Notes under the pieces: generated by a model
What the model was told of the DNA's origin: nothing
Databases searched by the model: none
The model's input: only the letters and a program-made list of their open reading frames with translations
Source: Vallitalea sp.
GTDB lineage: Bacteria > Bacillota > Clostridia > Lachnospirales > Vallitaleaceae
Direction: 5' to 3'
NCBI RefSeq assembly: GCF_025211055.1
Contig: NZ_JAOARO010000101.1
Span: forward strand, 1-42,552
DNA length: 42,552 nucleotides
In this document: piece by piece, positions 17,084-25,084 of the stretch
Position numbering within the stretch: position 1 is the first letter of the stretch
Layout of the letters: each line of letters begins with the position of its first letter
Program-made: the position numbers and the translations under genes

Positions 17084-17581
17084 AAGGAGAAGGTATTTAA
17101 AAAAATAAATTTTTTGGGGGTTTATAGGTTTTTATGGGGTTTTCTTACTCTTATTATTATACATGATTCTTCAAATAATGCTTCACAAATATCTATTTTT
17201 TTTGCATTTTTTTTTGTGTATATTTTACTATATAAATTTAGTAATATACTTTTAGCTTGGAATAAGTAACAAATACCCCTCTCAAACGATAATAGTGTCT
17301 ATCCTACATAACTTCACCAATTAATATTTTTATGAATATTTAGCTTTTTTTAATAATATTTAGTTTTTTCAGTTATTCCGACAAATTCTTACTTCAATTA
17401 TATGTATAATATAATTACAGACTGCGAGATTTTATATTAGTTAAGGAGTGTGATAATCCTATTTTGTGAATAATGGTACAAGCATCATGAGGACTTTGTT
17501 AAGTTGTCATATATATGATATGAATTCTTGAATAGTTAGTGGTTTATATTATTTTAAAAAATTATTAGAGGAGTGTTTAAT

Positions 17582-18532
17582 ATGAAAAAATTATTTAATA
17601 TTTTTATGGTACTTTTATTAGTTATGTTACCTGTATCATCTGTGCATGGAGCTAGTTCAATTACAAAGTCAAGTGTTGTTGAGCCATTAGCGAAATCATC
17701 ACCTATTTACATAGTAGGACCTTATGATGAAAATTCAGATATTGGTTATGTTAAACATAATGACGAGAATGGAGACTATTACACTAGAGTTAGAGAAACA
17801 AAATTAGTTAAAGGTCCTTCAGATGATGATCCCGTTGTTGATTATAAGAGATTTGGAACTATCTATAGAACAGATAATTTCTCAGGAACATTAAATGAAA
17901 CAGTTTCTTTATCCCACTCTGTTTCTATCTCGGCATCAAATACAATATCTGCGTCTGTATCTCTGGGTATAAACTCAAAAAGTTTTTCATCAAATGTTAG
18001 TATAAGTCATTCACAGTCTATTGCCAAAGCAGTAGGTAATACCGTTACAAAAAGCTATAGCAAAGGTTTTAATTATGGTTTTCCAATAGCTAATGCTCCT
18101 GCTAATTGTACTAAAGCAGAAAGAGGAGTTGGATTTCAATTCCAGATCTATCGTTCAATTATTGATGTTAAGAAATTAGTTAATGTTGATAAATATATTG
18201 ATATTGTCAGAGTAAGACATGTCAATGAATGCAGTATTTGTAACGGCAGTTCAGGACAACCGATTCCTGGACATATTCATGATGGTTTTGTAGGTAACGT
18301 TTATACATTAGCAGATGGAACAGAAGAACAAATTGATGAATATTTTCTAGACTTCATGATTAAAACAGGAATAATAAATCTAGAAACAAATCAATTTAAA
18401 AAAACTGTGAAAGAGTGGAAAAAAGAGGTTGTTGTAGGGGAAGTTAAGTTACCAGTAAATGTTATGATAACAACATATTTTGATAAAGATGGTAATATTA
18501 TAGACGAAGACGGAAATATTATAAATTATTAG
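17582..18532 (+). CDS. Secreted serine-rich beta protein, possibly aerolysin-like
   Basis: AGAGGAG lies 8 bases before the ATG at 17582, which is preferred to the GTG at 17573. The 316-residue protein has a signal peptide (cleavage near residue 23, VHG-A). Residues 100-165 alternate polar and apolar residues with many serines (SLSHSVSISASNTISASVS, VSISHSQSIAKAVGNTVTK). Such amphipathic strands resemble the insertion hairpin of aerolysin/ETX-MTX2 pore formers, though this is only a pattern match. A CSIC pair near residue 216 could form a disulfide or bind metal. Function is unknown. It stands alone with a leader of about 170 bases and shares a bidirectional terminator with the lipoprotein gene that follows. 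Confidence 0.6.
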   Translation: MKKLFNIFMVLLLVMLPVSSVHGASSITKSSVVEPLAKSSPIYIVGPYDENSDIGYVKHNDENGDYYTRVRETKLVKGPSDDDPVVDYKRFGTIYRTDNFSGTLNETVSLSHSVSISASNTISASVSLGINSKSFSSNVSISHSQSIAKAVGNTVTKSYSKGFNYGFPIANAPANCTKAERGVGFQFQIYRSIIDVKKLVNVDKYIDIVRVRHVNECSICNGSSGQPIPGHIHDGFVGNVYTLADGTEEQIDEYFLDFMIKTGIINLETNQFKKTVKEWKKEVVVGEVKLPVNVMITTYFDKDGNIIDEDGNIINY

Positions 18533-18605
18533 ATTTACTTTCCAATTTATGGCAGTCTGTTTTAAACCTATAAGGAAATATATTTACCGATTTTAGAATT
18601 AGTAA

Positions 18606-18652
18606 AATGGGGCTGAATTTACAAATAAAAAATGTATCATATAAGCCCCATT
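18606..18652. terminator. Bidirectional terminator between convergent genes
   Basis: AATGGGGCT (18606-18614) pairs with AGCCCCATT (18644-18652); the 29-base loop contains a weaker ACA/TGT stem. The convergent genes end at 18532 and 18662. Confidence 0.7.
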
Positions 18653-18661
18653 AATAATTAT

Positions 18662-20182
18662 TTAGTTTAATCTTTCCTGTGCTAAGTCTGTAATTTCTTC
18701 TCCACCAGCCTTATACCATTTTTCAACGAATTCATCAAATCTATTAATATCTATTTCACCATTTATGATTTTATAGGAATATTCTTTGTAGAGATTGGTC
18801 ATCTCATCCCAATTGGTACTATACTCCTTAGGAATTTCAAAATTAATATCTTCAGTGTAATATTTAGATGCTATATCAAGTGATTCTTGGGCAATGTCAG
18901 ATAATAATGGAACTGGTGATTCCCATGAGGGTACATCAAAAAATCTGGCATACCACTCTTTACCTTTTTTAGTACGTGTAATATTCCCATAACCATCTAG
19001 TGTATAATCTCTTCCTTCAATTCCAAGTCTATCTAATAATTGCCCTTCATCAGAAGCCATAAATTCTAGTACTCTAAAAGCCAGATCTTTATGCTCACAC
19101 TGATTAGATATTGCAAAACCTTTGTCCTCTCTTGTAACATCTACAGGAGCTAATCCATTACCGCTATTTCCTATAGGAGGATCAAGGGGAATCAAATCAG
19201 TTTCAATTCCTGCATTTTTAAGTTTGTTATTATAGATTTCAATGACTTTCCCTGCTGATCCTATAATCATACCGGCTTTTCCTGTATATAATTTTTCTTC
19301 CATGGAATCCCATTTAGTTACAGCATAATCTGGATCAAGTATTTTTTCTTCTACCAATTTTCGATAAAAAGCTAATTTCTCTTTTTCACACCAACTTACC
19401 TTTGAATAGATGTATTTGCCAGCTTCGTCTTTTATCCAAGTGGTAGGCATTGAAAAAGCAGCATTGAAAATATCATCGAGCCTGTCTGTATCACCTGTGA
19501 CTGTTACCCCATAAGTGTCTTTTTCACCATTATGATCAAAATCACTGTTTGCAAATGCGTTTAATACAGTATAATAATCCTGAACCGTCTTAGGAATTTG
19601 TAATTCTAATTCATCTAACCAATCTTTTCTGACCACTGCCAGCTTGGGAGTGTTATATCTAATTCTTAACAGGTATGGATACGATTCTATACGTGATTTA
19701 TTGTATTCTTCCATAGCTTTGCCAAATACTTTTGAATCATTAATATAATCTGTCAGATCAACCAACATACCCTGTTCGGCATATTTTTTATCAATTCCAT
19801 CCCTGAACCATATGATATCAGGTATATTACCGTCAGTAATCAATTCATCTATTTTTTTAGAATAACTTCCTTGTGGAAGCTGTACTAATTCTAACTTCGC
19901 TTTTATTCCATTCTCTGATAATGATAAATTTACTTCATCAATATACTCTAAATCATCAGGATTAGATGGTATAAAATCTTTTTCTACTAGAGTCAATGTT
20001 ATTATATCATCCTCTTGTGACTTTTCTACATTATCTGAATCATTATCCTCATCATTAGGCTCTACGGTTGTATTGGTAGTTTTATCTTTAGATGTTGGTT
20101 CGCTATGACTTTTGCATCCATACAACAAAACTATTATTAAACAAAAACATAATATTAGTCCTGTAATTTTTCTCTTTTTCAT
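18662..20182 (-). CDS. Extracellular solute-binding lipoprotein (ABC sugar-binding type)
   Basis: The 506-residue protein has a lipoprotein signal with lipobox LLYGC (Cys23), then an acidic Thr/Asp/Asn linker. The body matches family 1 (LipO/YtcQ-like) solute-binding proteins: ADNIPDIIWFRDG-type segment (ITDGNIPDIIWFRDG), YAEQGMLVDLTDYI, a central DELELQIPKTVQDYYTVLNAF and a C-terminal KEYSTNWDEMTNLYKEYSYKIINGEIDINRFDEFVEKW. Those proteins deliver oligosaccharides or peptides to ABC importers. No permease or ATPase lies next to it, so it is an orphan that must share a transporter encoded elsewhere or act as a sensor. AGGAGG precedes the ATG. Confidence 0.85.
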   Translation of the reverse strand: MKKRKITGLILCFCLIIVLLYGCKSHSEPTSKDKTTNTTVEPNDEDNDSDNVEKSQEDDIITLTLVEKDFIPSNPDDLEYIDEVNLSLSENGIKAKLELVQLPQGSYSKKIDELITDGNIPDIIWFRDGIDKKYAEQGMLVDLTDYINDSKVFGKAMEEYNKSRIESYPYLLRIRYNTPKLAVVRKDWLDELELQIPKTVQDYYTVLNAFANSDFDHNGEKDTYGVTVTGDTDRLDDIFNAAFSMPTTWIKDEAGKYIYSKVSWCEKEKLAFYRKLVEEKILDPDYAVTKWDSMEEKLYTGKAGMIIGSAGKVIEIYNNKLKNAGIETDLIPLDPPIGNSGNGLAPVDVTREDKGFAISNQCEHKDLAFRVLEFMASDEGQLLDRLGIEGRDYTLDGYGNITRTKKGKEWYARFFDVPSWESPVPLLSDIAQESLDIASKYYTEDINFEIPKEYSTNWDEMTNLYKEYSYKIINGEIDINRFDEFVEKWYKAGGEEITDLAQERLN

Positions 20183-20308
20183 AAATATCCTCCTCTGCAG
20201 TTATTGTATATATTTATAGATTAACCCTATGTCCTGTCTTTCATACCTATAAATCCAAGTACAATATTTACAGCAGTGGATATTTCAATACATATTTCTA
20301 TCAAGAAT

Positions 20309-21622
20309 TTACTTTTTTATAATTTCTTTCATCACTGGGTCTATGCCATTAATAAAATCATCTAAATAATATTTTATATGAATATCAGGATATATAGAAT
20401 CCTCATCGTTTTCACTATGCTTAAAATATTTGGTAGAATATTGTATTGTAATACCAGTATTAGGTAGTCTAAAAGTTTTTATTTCACCATAATGGTTTGG
20501 TTTGCCTCCAGTTGGACTACCGATAATTGTCGCATTGGTTTCTTTTTTCATAGATAGAGTATTAAGTATTGCCGATGAAAAAGTATCACCGCCAATAACT
20601 ACATACAAATTATCTTTTGTATTTATAGCTTCATTTTTAGCAAGTTCATCAATTAGTGGTTCAATAATACGAGAATCTCCTCCACCATTGAATCTCATAT
20701 CAAATACAAATTTCTCCACATCTTTATCCTCTATGAATGCTGATAATTCATCTATGAATTCATTTATTGGTCTTTCCTCATTATTCATACATACATTATA
20801 TTGAAAATATAGTAATTTCTCTTGTGACAAGTATTCATACCAATATGGATTGTTTGTGTTTTTAATATAACTCATGTCAGCTATCTTAGGGTATTTACTC
20901 ACGATAGAAACCCATTTTTCATTGCTTTGAGTGGATAAGCTCTTAAGGTCTAATGTGATTTTTTCACCTTCTGAATTCTGAAAAACATATTTACTTCCTT
21001 TTATATCTTTGATATATCCATATTCATATAAGAAGTCAGCATTTATAAGATAATTTAGAGTGCTTTTCAATAATTGCACCTCATTATCCCTAGAGATCAT
21101 GTCTTCCATCTTTTCAATAATATTTTCTACTGGTTCATTACCTATCTGTACCAATTTGGTTCCTAATATCTCTTTATACTCTTCTGTGGTATTAGTAACA
21201 ACTATCCCATCTTCAAACATCATAAATTTCAATGGGAAATATCTTACATTCATATTCTCTATAACAGTAGTGTGTCCATCACCAATTTTTGCAACTAAGC
21301 TTTTTAAGCCTATAACTCTTCCTATATTATTCAAATCAGGTATTTTTTCCAACAATAGGTTAGTTTCTTTCTTGAACTCACTTTTACTTATAGTATGATA
21401 AAGGTTCTTATGTTTTGATTTTAAATTCTTAGCCAGATATGAGATATCTTCTCTCCATAATTCAACAATATGGTCATCAGTACTATTATCACTTAAAATA
21501 TTGATATCTATCTTAGGGGTACTACCTTCTGCATTATCATTTGGCATTTTTATAAAAAGAACTGCTATCATAATTACAGCTAAAACTACTAGAACTATAA
21601 ACTCTTTATTATTTTTCCTCAT
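20309..21622 (-). CDS. Membrane-anchored S41-family peptidase
   Basis: The 437-residue protein has an N-terminal transmembrane helix (about 8-24) and a C-terminal S41 (CtpA/tricorn-core-like) fold. KFVFDMRFNGGGDSRIIEPL and YVVIGGDTFSSAILNTLSMKK carry the substrate-binding strand and the likely nucleophile serine in FSSA (about residue 350); NATIIGSPTGGKPNHYGE is the following family block. No PDZ domain is evident; residues 45-270 are a helical helper region (LWREDISYLAKNLKSKHKNLY) found in many clostridial S41 hydrolases. It follows the decayed HAAS gene and PadR in one operon, with AGGGGGA before the ATG. The substrate is unknown, probably envelope or peptide. Confidence 0.85.
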   Translation of the reverse strand: MRKNNKEFIVLVVLAVIMIAVLFIKMPNDNAEGSTPKIDINILSDNSTDDHIVELWREDISYLAKNLKSKHKNLYHTISKSEFKKETNLLLEKIPDLNNIGRVIGLKSLVAKIGDGHTTVIENMNVRYFPLKFMMFEDGIVVTNTTEEYKEILGTKLVQIGNEPVENIIEKMEDMISRDNEVQLLKSTLNYLINADFLYEYGYIKDIKGSKYVFQNSEGEKITLDLKSLSTQSNEKWVSIVSKYPKIADMSYIKNTNNPYWYEYLSQEKLLYFQYNVCMNNEERPINEFIDELSAFIEDKDVEKFVFDMRFNGGGDSRIIEPLIDELAKNEAINTKDNLYVVIGGDTFSSAILNTLSMKKETNATIIGSPTGGKPNHYGEIKTFRLPNTGITIQYSTKYFKHSENDEDSIYPDIHIKYYLDDFINGIDPVMKEIIKK

Positions 21623-21633
21623 TATTATTCCCC

Positions 21634-22215
21634 CTATCTTAAACTATCTACGAAATACATACATTTATCCATTACACCTTTTACAAAACTACTTAAATCA
21701 GGCACTTTGCTATATATATAATCCTTCATGAGCTGAGTATCCTCTACTATCTTTCTCACAAATTCTCCTTTTCCACTTTCGGAATAGAAACCAACTTTTG
21801 CATTGATTTCCTTACCTATGGCTACCTTTGCTTTTGCATATCCACCATAAGCAAATTCTTTAGCTATGGCTGTTCCCCCTATTGATATGTAGTTGGAAAA
21901 AGCCGCTCCTCCTATAGCAAATAATCCAGCTACAGCAAGCCCTATGATTGTTTATCTGTATTACCGGAGTTCCTAGAATCGTTTTCTCGGATACATACTG
22001 ATATTTAGTAAAGAGATTCACTCCCATATTTTCTGCAAATTCTTCAGCTACTTGTTCCGGTCTCCCAACAGCTTATATGGATCTGATTCGTTTAGTTCTA
22101 ATGCCTTTTCCTCCATCATTATATACAAATCATTTCTTATCCTTTTCTTATAACTATTACTGCAATCTATTCTTCTTAAAACTTTGTTAACATATCTTTT
22201 ATGCACCTTATTCAT
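21634..22215 (-). pseudogene. HAAS/DUF1700-like membrane protein gene broken by two frameshifts
   Basis: The frame opens at ATG 22215, overlapping the PadR stop by 8 bases (ATGAATAA), and reads MNKVHKRYVNKVLRRIDCSN ... SDPYKLLG before a stop. A frame change near 22062-22070 restores RPEQVAEEFAENMG ... TPVIQI, and a second near 21945-21957 restores IIGLAVAGLFAIGGAAFSNY through to a TAG at 21634-21636. PadR genes are often followed by a HAAS-domain protein with this helical N-terminus (GRPEQVAEEFAENMG) and a membrane part. Either the gene has decayed or the assembly has two indels. The overlap and flanking ribosome sites are intact. Confidence 0.75.
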
Positions 22216-22570
22216 TTATATCACCTTCTATACCAAGAATTTTATTAGTTATAAAAACAAAGTTATTCCATTCTTTTAGATAATCATTAATCTGATTTAT
22301 CCCCTTATCAGTTATCTTATAATATTTTCTTGTAATTTTTCTTTTTCCTTCCTCGTGGAACATATAACTCTCAATGAAATCAATATCTTCAAGCCTATAT
22401 AATACAGGATATAGAGAACCTTCTTTCAATGAATAGAATCCATTGCTGTTTTGTTCTAATTGCTGTATGATTTCATATCCATACATTTCCTTTTTGCTTA
22501 TCAATCTTAAGATAATAATTTCTAATGTTCCTTTCTTAAGTTGTTTTTTTATTCTCTCCAAATCTTTCAT
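22208..22570 (-). CDS. PadR-family transcriptional repressor
   Basis: The 120-residue protein is a typical short PadR (subfamily 1) repressor: LKKGTLEIIILRLISKKEMYGYEIIQQL, then the recognition wing LKEGSLYPVLYRLEDIDFIESY and RKYYKITDKG. Such proteins bind palindromes in their own promoter and release upon binding a small molecule. The gene is first in an operon with the broken HAAS gene (8-base overlap) and the S41 peptidase. A palindrome and a good promoter precede it. The start codon follows an AAAGGG site. Confidence 0.92.
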   Translation of the reverse strand: MKDLERIKKQLKKGTLEIIILRLISKKEMYGYEIIQQLEQNSNGFYSLKEGSLYPVLYRLEDIDFIESYMFHEEGKRKITRKYYKITDKGINQINDYLKEWNNFVFITNKILGIEGDINE

Positions 22571-22588
22571 CCCTTTAAAACTAAGTAT

Positions 22589-22634
22589 TTAGTATTACTA
22601 AGTATATGTTAATACAAATTATATATTGTGTCAA
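22589..22634 (-). promoter_or_regulatory. PadR operon promoter with palindromic operator
   Basis: TTGACA (22634-22629) and TAACAT (22611-22606) are 17 bases apart on the minus strand. Just downstream is TTAGTATTACTAA (22589-22601), a perfect 6-1-6 palindrome flanked by copies of CTAAGTA, a plausible PadR binding site overlapping the transcription start. Confidence 0.6.
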
Positions 22635-22652
22635 GATAATATTTAGCAAAAA

Positions 22653-22684
22653 AAGAGTATACCAGATCTATCTGATACACTCTT
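22653..22684 (-). terminator. Terminator of the lipoprotein gene at 22719
   Basis: AAGAGT/ACTCTT continues into CAGAT/ATCTG with two internal mismatches and is followed on the minus strand by seven T. Confidence 0.75.
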
Positions 22685-22718
22685 ATCCACGCAATATAAA
22701 TATCTCTATTATTGTGAC

Positions 22719-23441
22719 TCAACTTTCTGTATTAATTTCTTCTTTTAGATAATCCTTTCCAAAAGTATATATTTTTTCGGTAATAGTAAAATCTTCATCT
22801 GCTATTTTTTCTAATGTTGATATCCCTTTACCTTGTTCAAATGTTGTTCTGGCTTTCTTAAAATAATATTCGTCATTATCCTCAGTTATTACTGTTTCCG
22901 TTATAACAGTAGTATCAGTGACATCAATTATTGCCGTTTTGGCTTTTGCACCATAATACCATTCATGTTCCCATGCATTACCCACTTCAATAGGTGTTTT
23001 CAACAAATAGAATTCTCGGTTGTCAAGATAAACAGGTGAACCTTTATGGCTTAACTTAATTCCATCATCAGTTATTTGAAAATCTTTTGTGAATGTAGAA
23101 TCATGACCACTCTCTCCATCACTAAGGTCATCTTCTTCACCTTCAATAATGATATGTTTGACATTATCTTCTGTGTAACACTTGGTTATTGCTTCACTTC
23201 TACCATAATCCAATGTTCCGTTATATATCCATCCAAAGCCTATTTCATCTGGAAAAATTTTATCTAAAGTAATTTTATCTTCTACTATATCTTTTTCATC
23301 ATTATCCTCATTAACAACAATACTTTTACTTGATTCATTTGATCTGTATACATTTACATCTAATTTATCTTTTTTATTAAATGGACTGCATCCAGTTATT
23401 AATACTGCTAATATTACTAAAAACATAATTATCTTTCTCAT
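22719..23441 (-). CDS. Putative lipoprotein of unknown function
   Basis: The 240-residue protein has a lipoprotein signal ending at LITGC (Cys18), an Asp/Glu/Lys/Asn-rich linker to about residue 60, and a beta-rich domain (IGFGWIYNGTLDYGRSEAI, FTKDFQITDDGIKLSHKG, IEVGNAWEHEWYYGAKAKTAIID). The last 100 residues pair TTVITETVITEDNDEYYFKKARTTFEQGKGISTLEK. I do not recognise a named family; similar lipoproteins with a repeated TxTVITE strand pattern are found in Clostridia. It is monocistronic with its own terminator and lies between the PadR operon and the Phd-Uma2 gene. A beta-barrel-like ligand-binding role is only a guess. Confidence 0.65.
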   Translation of the reverse strand: MRKIIMFLVILAVLITGCSPFNKKDKLDVNVYRSNESSKSIVVNEDNDEKDIVEDKITLDKIFPDEIGFGWIYNGTLDYGRSEAITKCYTEDNVKHIIIEGEEDDLSDGESGHDSTFTKDFQITDDGIKLSHKGSPVYLDNREFYLLKTPIEVGNAWEHEWYYGAKAKTAIIDVTDTTVITETVITEDNDEYYFKKARTTFEQGKGISTLEKIADEDFTITEKIYTFGKDYLKEEINTES

Positions 23442-23534
23442 TAATGTTTCTCCTCACCTTTTACCTAATTATAATTGTCTTAATGAGTATATCATAAAAA
23501 TGTTTAGAAATTATTACTATATAATTAATAATAA

Positions 23535-24293
23535 TTAAATTAACTCAAATATATCATTAATACTAACCTCTAAGTCTTCAAAGTGGTAAGACTTAAGTAT
23601 ATCACCTGGTTTATATGAATAGAATTCCTCTATTTGAAATTTATCAAACCCATATACTAATACATCTTTTTTCTTGGGATCAATTACCCAAAATTCTTTT
23701 ACCCCTGATAACATATAAGTATTTAATTTATCTACCATATCTCTAGACCTTGTACTTGGAGATAAAATCTCTACTACAAGTGTAGGTGTTCCCATATAAC
23801 GCCCTCTTTCGTTAACTGTATCTTCTGTATCACAAGCAATTAACAAGTCAGGCTGCATAATATCTGGTTCCTTGAAATCAATTTTATTGAAATGTACATC
23901 AAATGGTGCATAGAATACTTTGCACTTCTTACCTTTTAAAAAACTTCTTAATATAACATAAAGATTACCTGATATTTCTTGATGAAATGTACTAGGAGAA
24001 CCTAAAATGATAATCTCTCCATTAATAAACTCCATTCTCAATTCACTTTTTTCATATATTTCCATAAATTCTTCATATGATACCTTCTTACCTCCATATT
24101 GATAGTCCACTGCTTCTTCTCTTACAGTATAATATCGTTCGATATCAGTAATATATGGAGTTAGTCTTGCTGCTTTTTTTCCATTTTTGGTTATAACTAT
24201 CTCATTGTCATCAATTGCATAATCTAAGTATTTCCCTAGATTATTCTTAAGCTCTGTTGCTGTAATTGTTTTCTTTAGATTATTATATTCCAT
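23535..24293 (-). CDS. Phd/YefM-like antitoxin domain fused to Uma2-family nuclease domain
   Basis: GGGGTGA lies 6 bases before the ATG at 24293, so that start is preferred to the GTG at 24302. Residues 1-50 (LKKTITATELKNNLGKYLDYAIDDNEIVITKNGKKAARLTPY) are a Phd/YefM-type antitoxin, the DNA-binding, dimerising half of type II toxin-antitoxin pairs. Residues 60-252 match Uma2/DUF820: FEEFMEIYE, RMEFINGEIIILGSPSTFHQ, MQPDLLIACDTE, LVVEILSPSTRSRDMVDKLNTYM and KEFWVIDP, a PD-(D/E)xK-type core. This puts antitoxin and nuclease in one chain. The gene stands alone behind a cluster of TACG boxes suited to autorepression. Nuclease activity is inferred only from the family. Confidence 0.8.
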   Translation of the reverse strand: MEYNNLKKTITATELKNNLGKYLDYAIDDNEIVITKNGKKAARLTPYITDIERYYTVREEAVDYQYGGKKVSYEEFMEIYEKSELRMEFINGEIIILGSPSTFHQEISGNLYVILRSFLKGKKCKVFYAPFDVHFNKIDFKEPDIMQPDLLIACDTEDTVNERGRYMGTPTLVVEILSPSTRSRDMVDKLNTYMLSGVKEFWVIDPKKKDVLVYGFDKFQIEEFYSYKPGDILKSYHFEDLEVSINDIFELI

Positions 24294-24306
24294 TATTATC
24301 ACCCCA

Positions 24307-24365
24307 TACGATAATTATATAATATCGTACGATTAATGTCAATATTAAAATATATTATACGATTA
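24307..24365. promoter_or_regulatory. TACGAT-box operator region of the Phd-Uma2 gene
   Basis: TACGATA (24307-24313) and TATCGTA (24323-24329) form a palindrome with a 9-base spacer, and TACGATTA recurs at 24328-24335 and 24358-24365. Starts are 21 and 30 bases apart, about two and three helical turns, as expected for cooperative binding by an antitoxin-like dimer. Confidence 0.55.
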
Positions 24366-24395
24366 GTTGTACGTTTTATGTTTCTTATAAAACAA

Positions 24396-24450
24396 AAACC
24401 ATATATGATTACTTAGCAAGGTATACTACTAGGTAAACAATATATGGTTT
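24396..24450 (-). terminator. Terminator of the cyclophilin gene
   Basis: AAACCATATA pairs with TATATGGTTT over a TTAC.TAG/CTA.GTAA inner stem; the minus strand then runs TTTTTGTTTT. Confidence 0.75.
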
Positions 24451-24464
24451 ATATAATCACATTG

Positions 24465-24989
24465 TTACACTGTAACTACTTCATCATATTCTACACCAAA
24501 TGTATCTACAGTAACTTTTTTTATTATCTGTGGTTCATAAGGTTTATCTTGATAATCTCTATCAACACTTACTATTTTATCAGCCTCTTCTATACCAGAA
24601 ACCACTTTACCGAATGCTGCATATTGACCATCTAAATGTGGTGCATCTGCAACCATTAGGAAAAATTGTGAACCAGCTGAATTAGGATTAGCTGATCTAG
24701 CCATAGATATTACACCTTTTGTATGTTTTAGATCATTAGTGAATCTATTCATGTTGAATTCACCTTTTATTGAATATCCTGGGCCACCCATTCCAGTACC
24801 TTCTGGACATCCACCTTGAATCATAAAACCAGGGATTACTCTATGAAAAGTAAGTCCATCATAAAATCCTTTTTTAACTAATGAAATAAAGTTATTAACT
24901 GTGTTTGGTGCTATATTAGGATATAATTCTATTTCAATCTTATTACCATTTTCAATTTCCATTGTAACTATAGGGTTTTTATTCTCCAT
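24465..24989 (-). CDS. Cyclophilin-type peptidyl-prolyl cis-trans isomerase
   Basis: The 174-residue protein has all cyclophilin landmarks: IELYPNIAPNTVNNFISLVKKGFYDGLTFHRVIPGFMIQGG with the catalytic Arg of FHRV, then NSAGSQFFLMVADAPHLDGQYAAFGKV with the active-site Gln/Phe pair. It lacks a signal peptide, so it acts in the cytoplasm on Xaa-Pro bonds during folding. The start at 24989 has AAAGGTGA 6 bases upstream; a GTG at 24998 is less likely. The length is that of the small single-domain bacterial cyclophilins. It appears monocistronic. Confidence 0.92.
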   Translation of the reverse strand: MENKNPIVTMEIENGNKIEIELYPNIAPNTVNNFISLVKKGFYDGLTFHRVIPGFMIQGGCPEGTGMGGPGYSIKGEFNMNRFTNDLKHTKGVISMARSANPNSAGSQFFLMVADAPHLDGQYAAFGKVVSGIEEADKIVSVDRDYQDKPYEPQIIKKVTVDTFGVEYDEVVTV

Positions 24990-25084
24990 TATTATCACCT
25001 TTCATAAATATTTTTATCATTTTTATTGTTTCCATTATATTGTAATCTATAATGAAGAATTCTTCAATAATTTTCTATCTACCT

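Noticed and set aside
17006..17269. Open reading frame of 87 codons on the plus strand
   Set aside because: It overlaps a strong 12-bp hairpin, starts with TTG or a poorly placed ATG, is rich in Phe/Leu/Ile by base composition and has no convincing ribosome site.
21629..21653. CCCCCTA followed 16 bases later by CGAAA on the plus strand, a SigI-like promoter pattern
   Set aside because: It points into the middle of a minus-strand pseudogene with no plus-strand gene downstream, so it is likely chance; the CCCCC is the complement of the S41 gene's ribosome site.
25054..25067. Palindrome TGAAGAATTCTTCA downstream of arcC
   Set aside because: No T run on the minus strand and too few flanking features to call terminator or operator.
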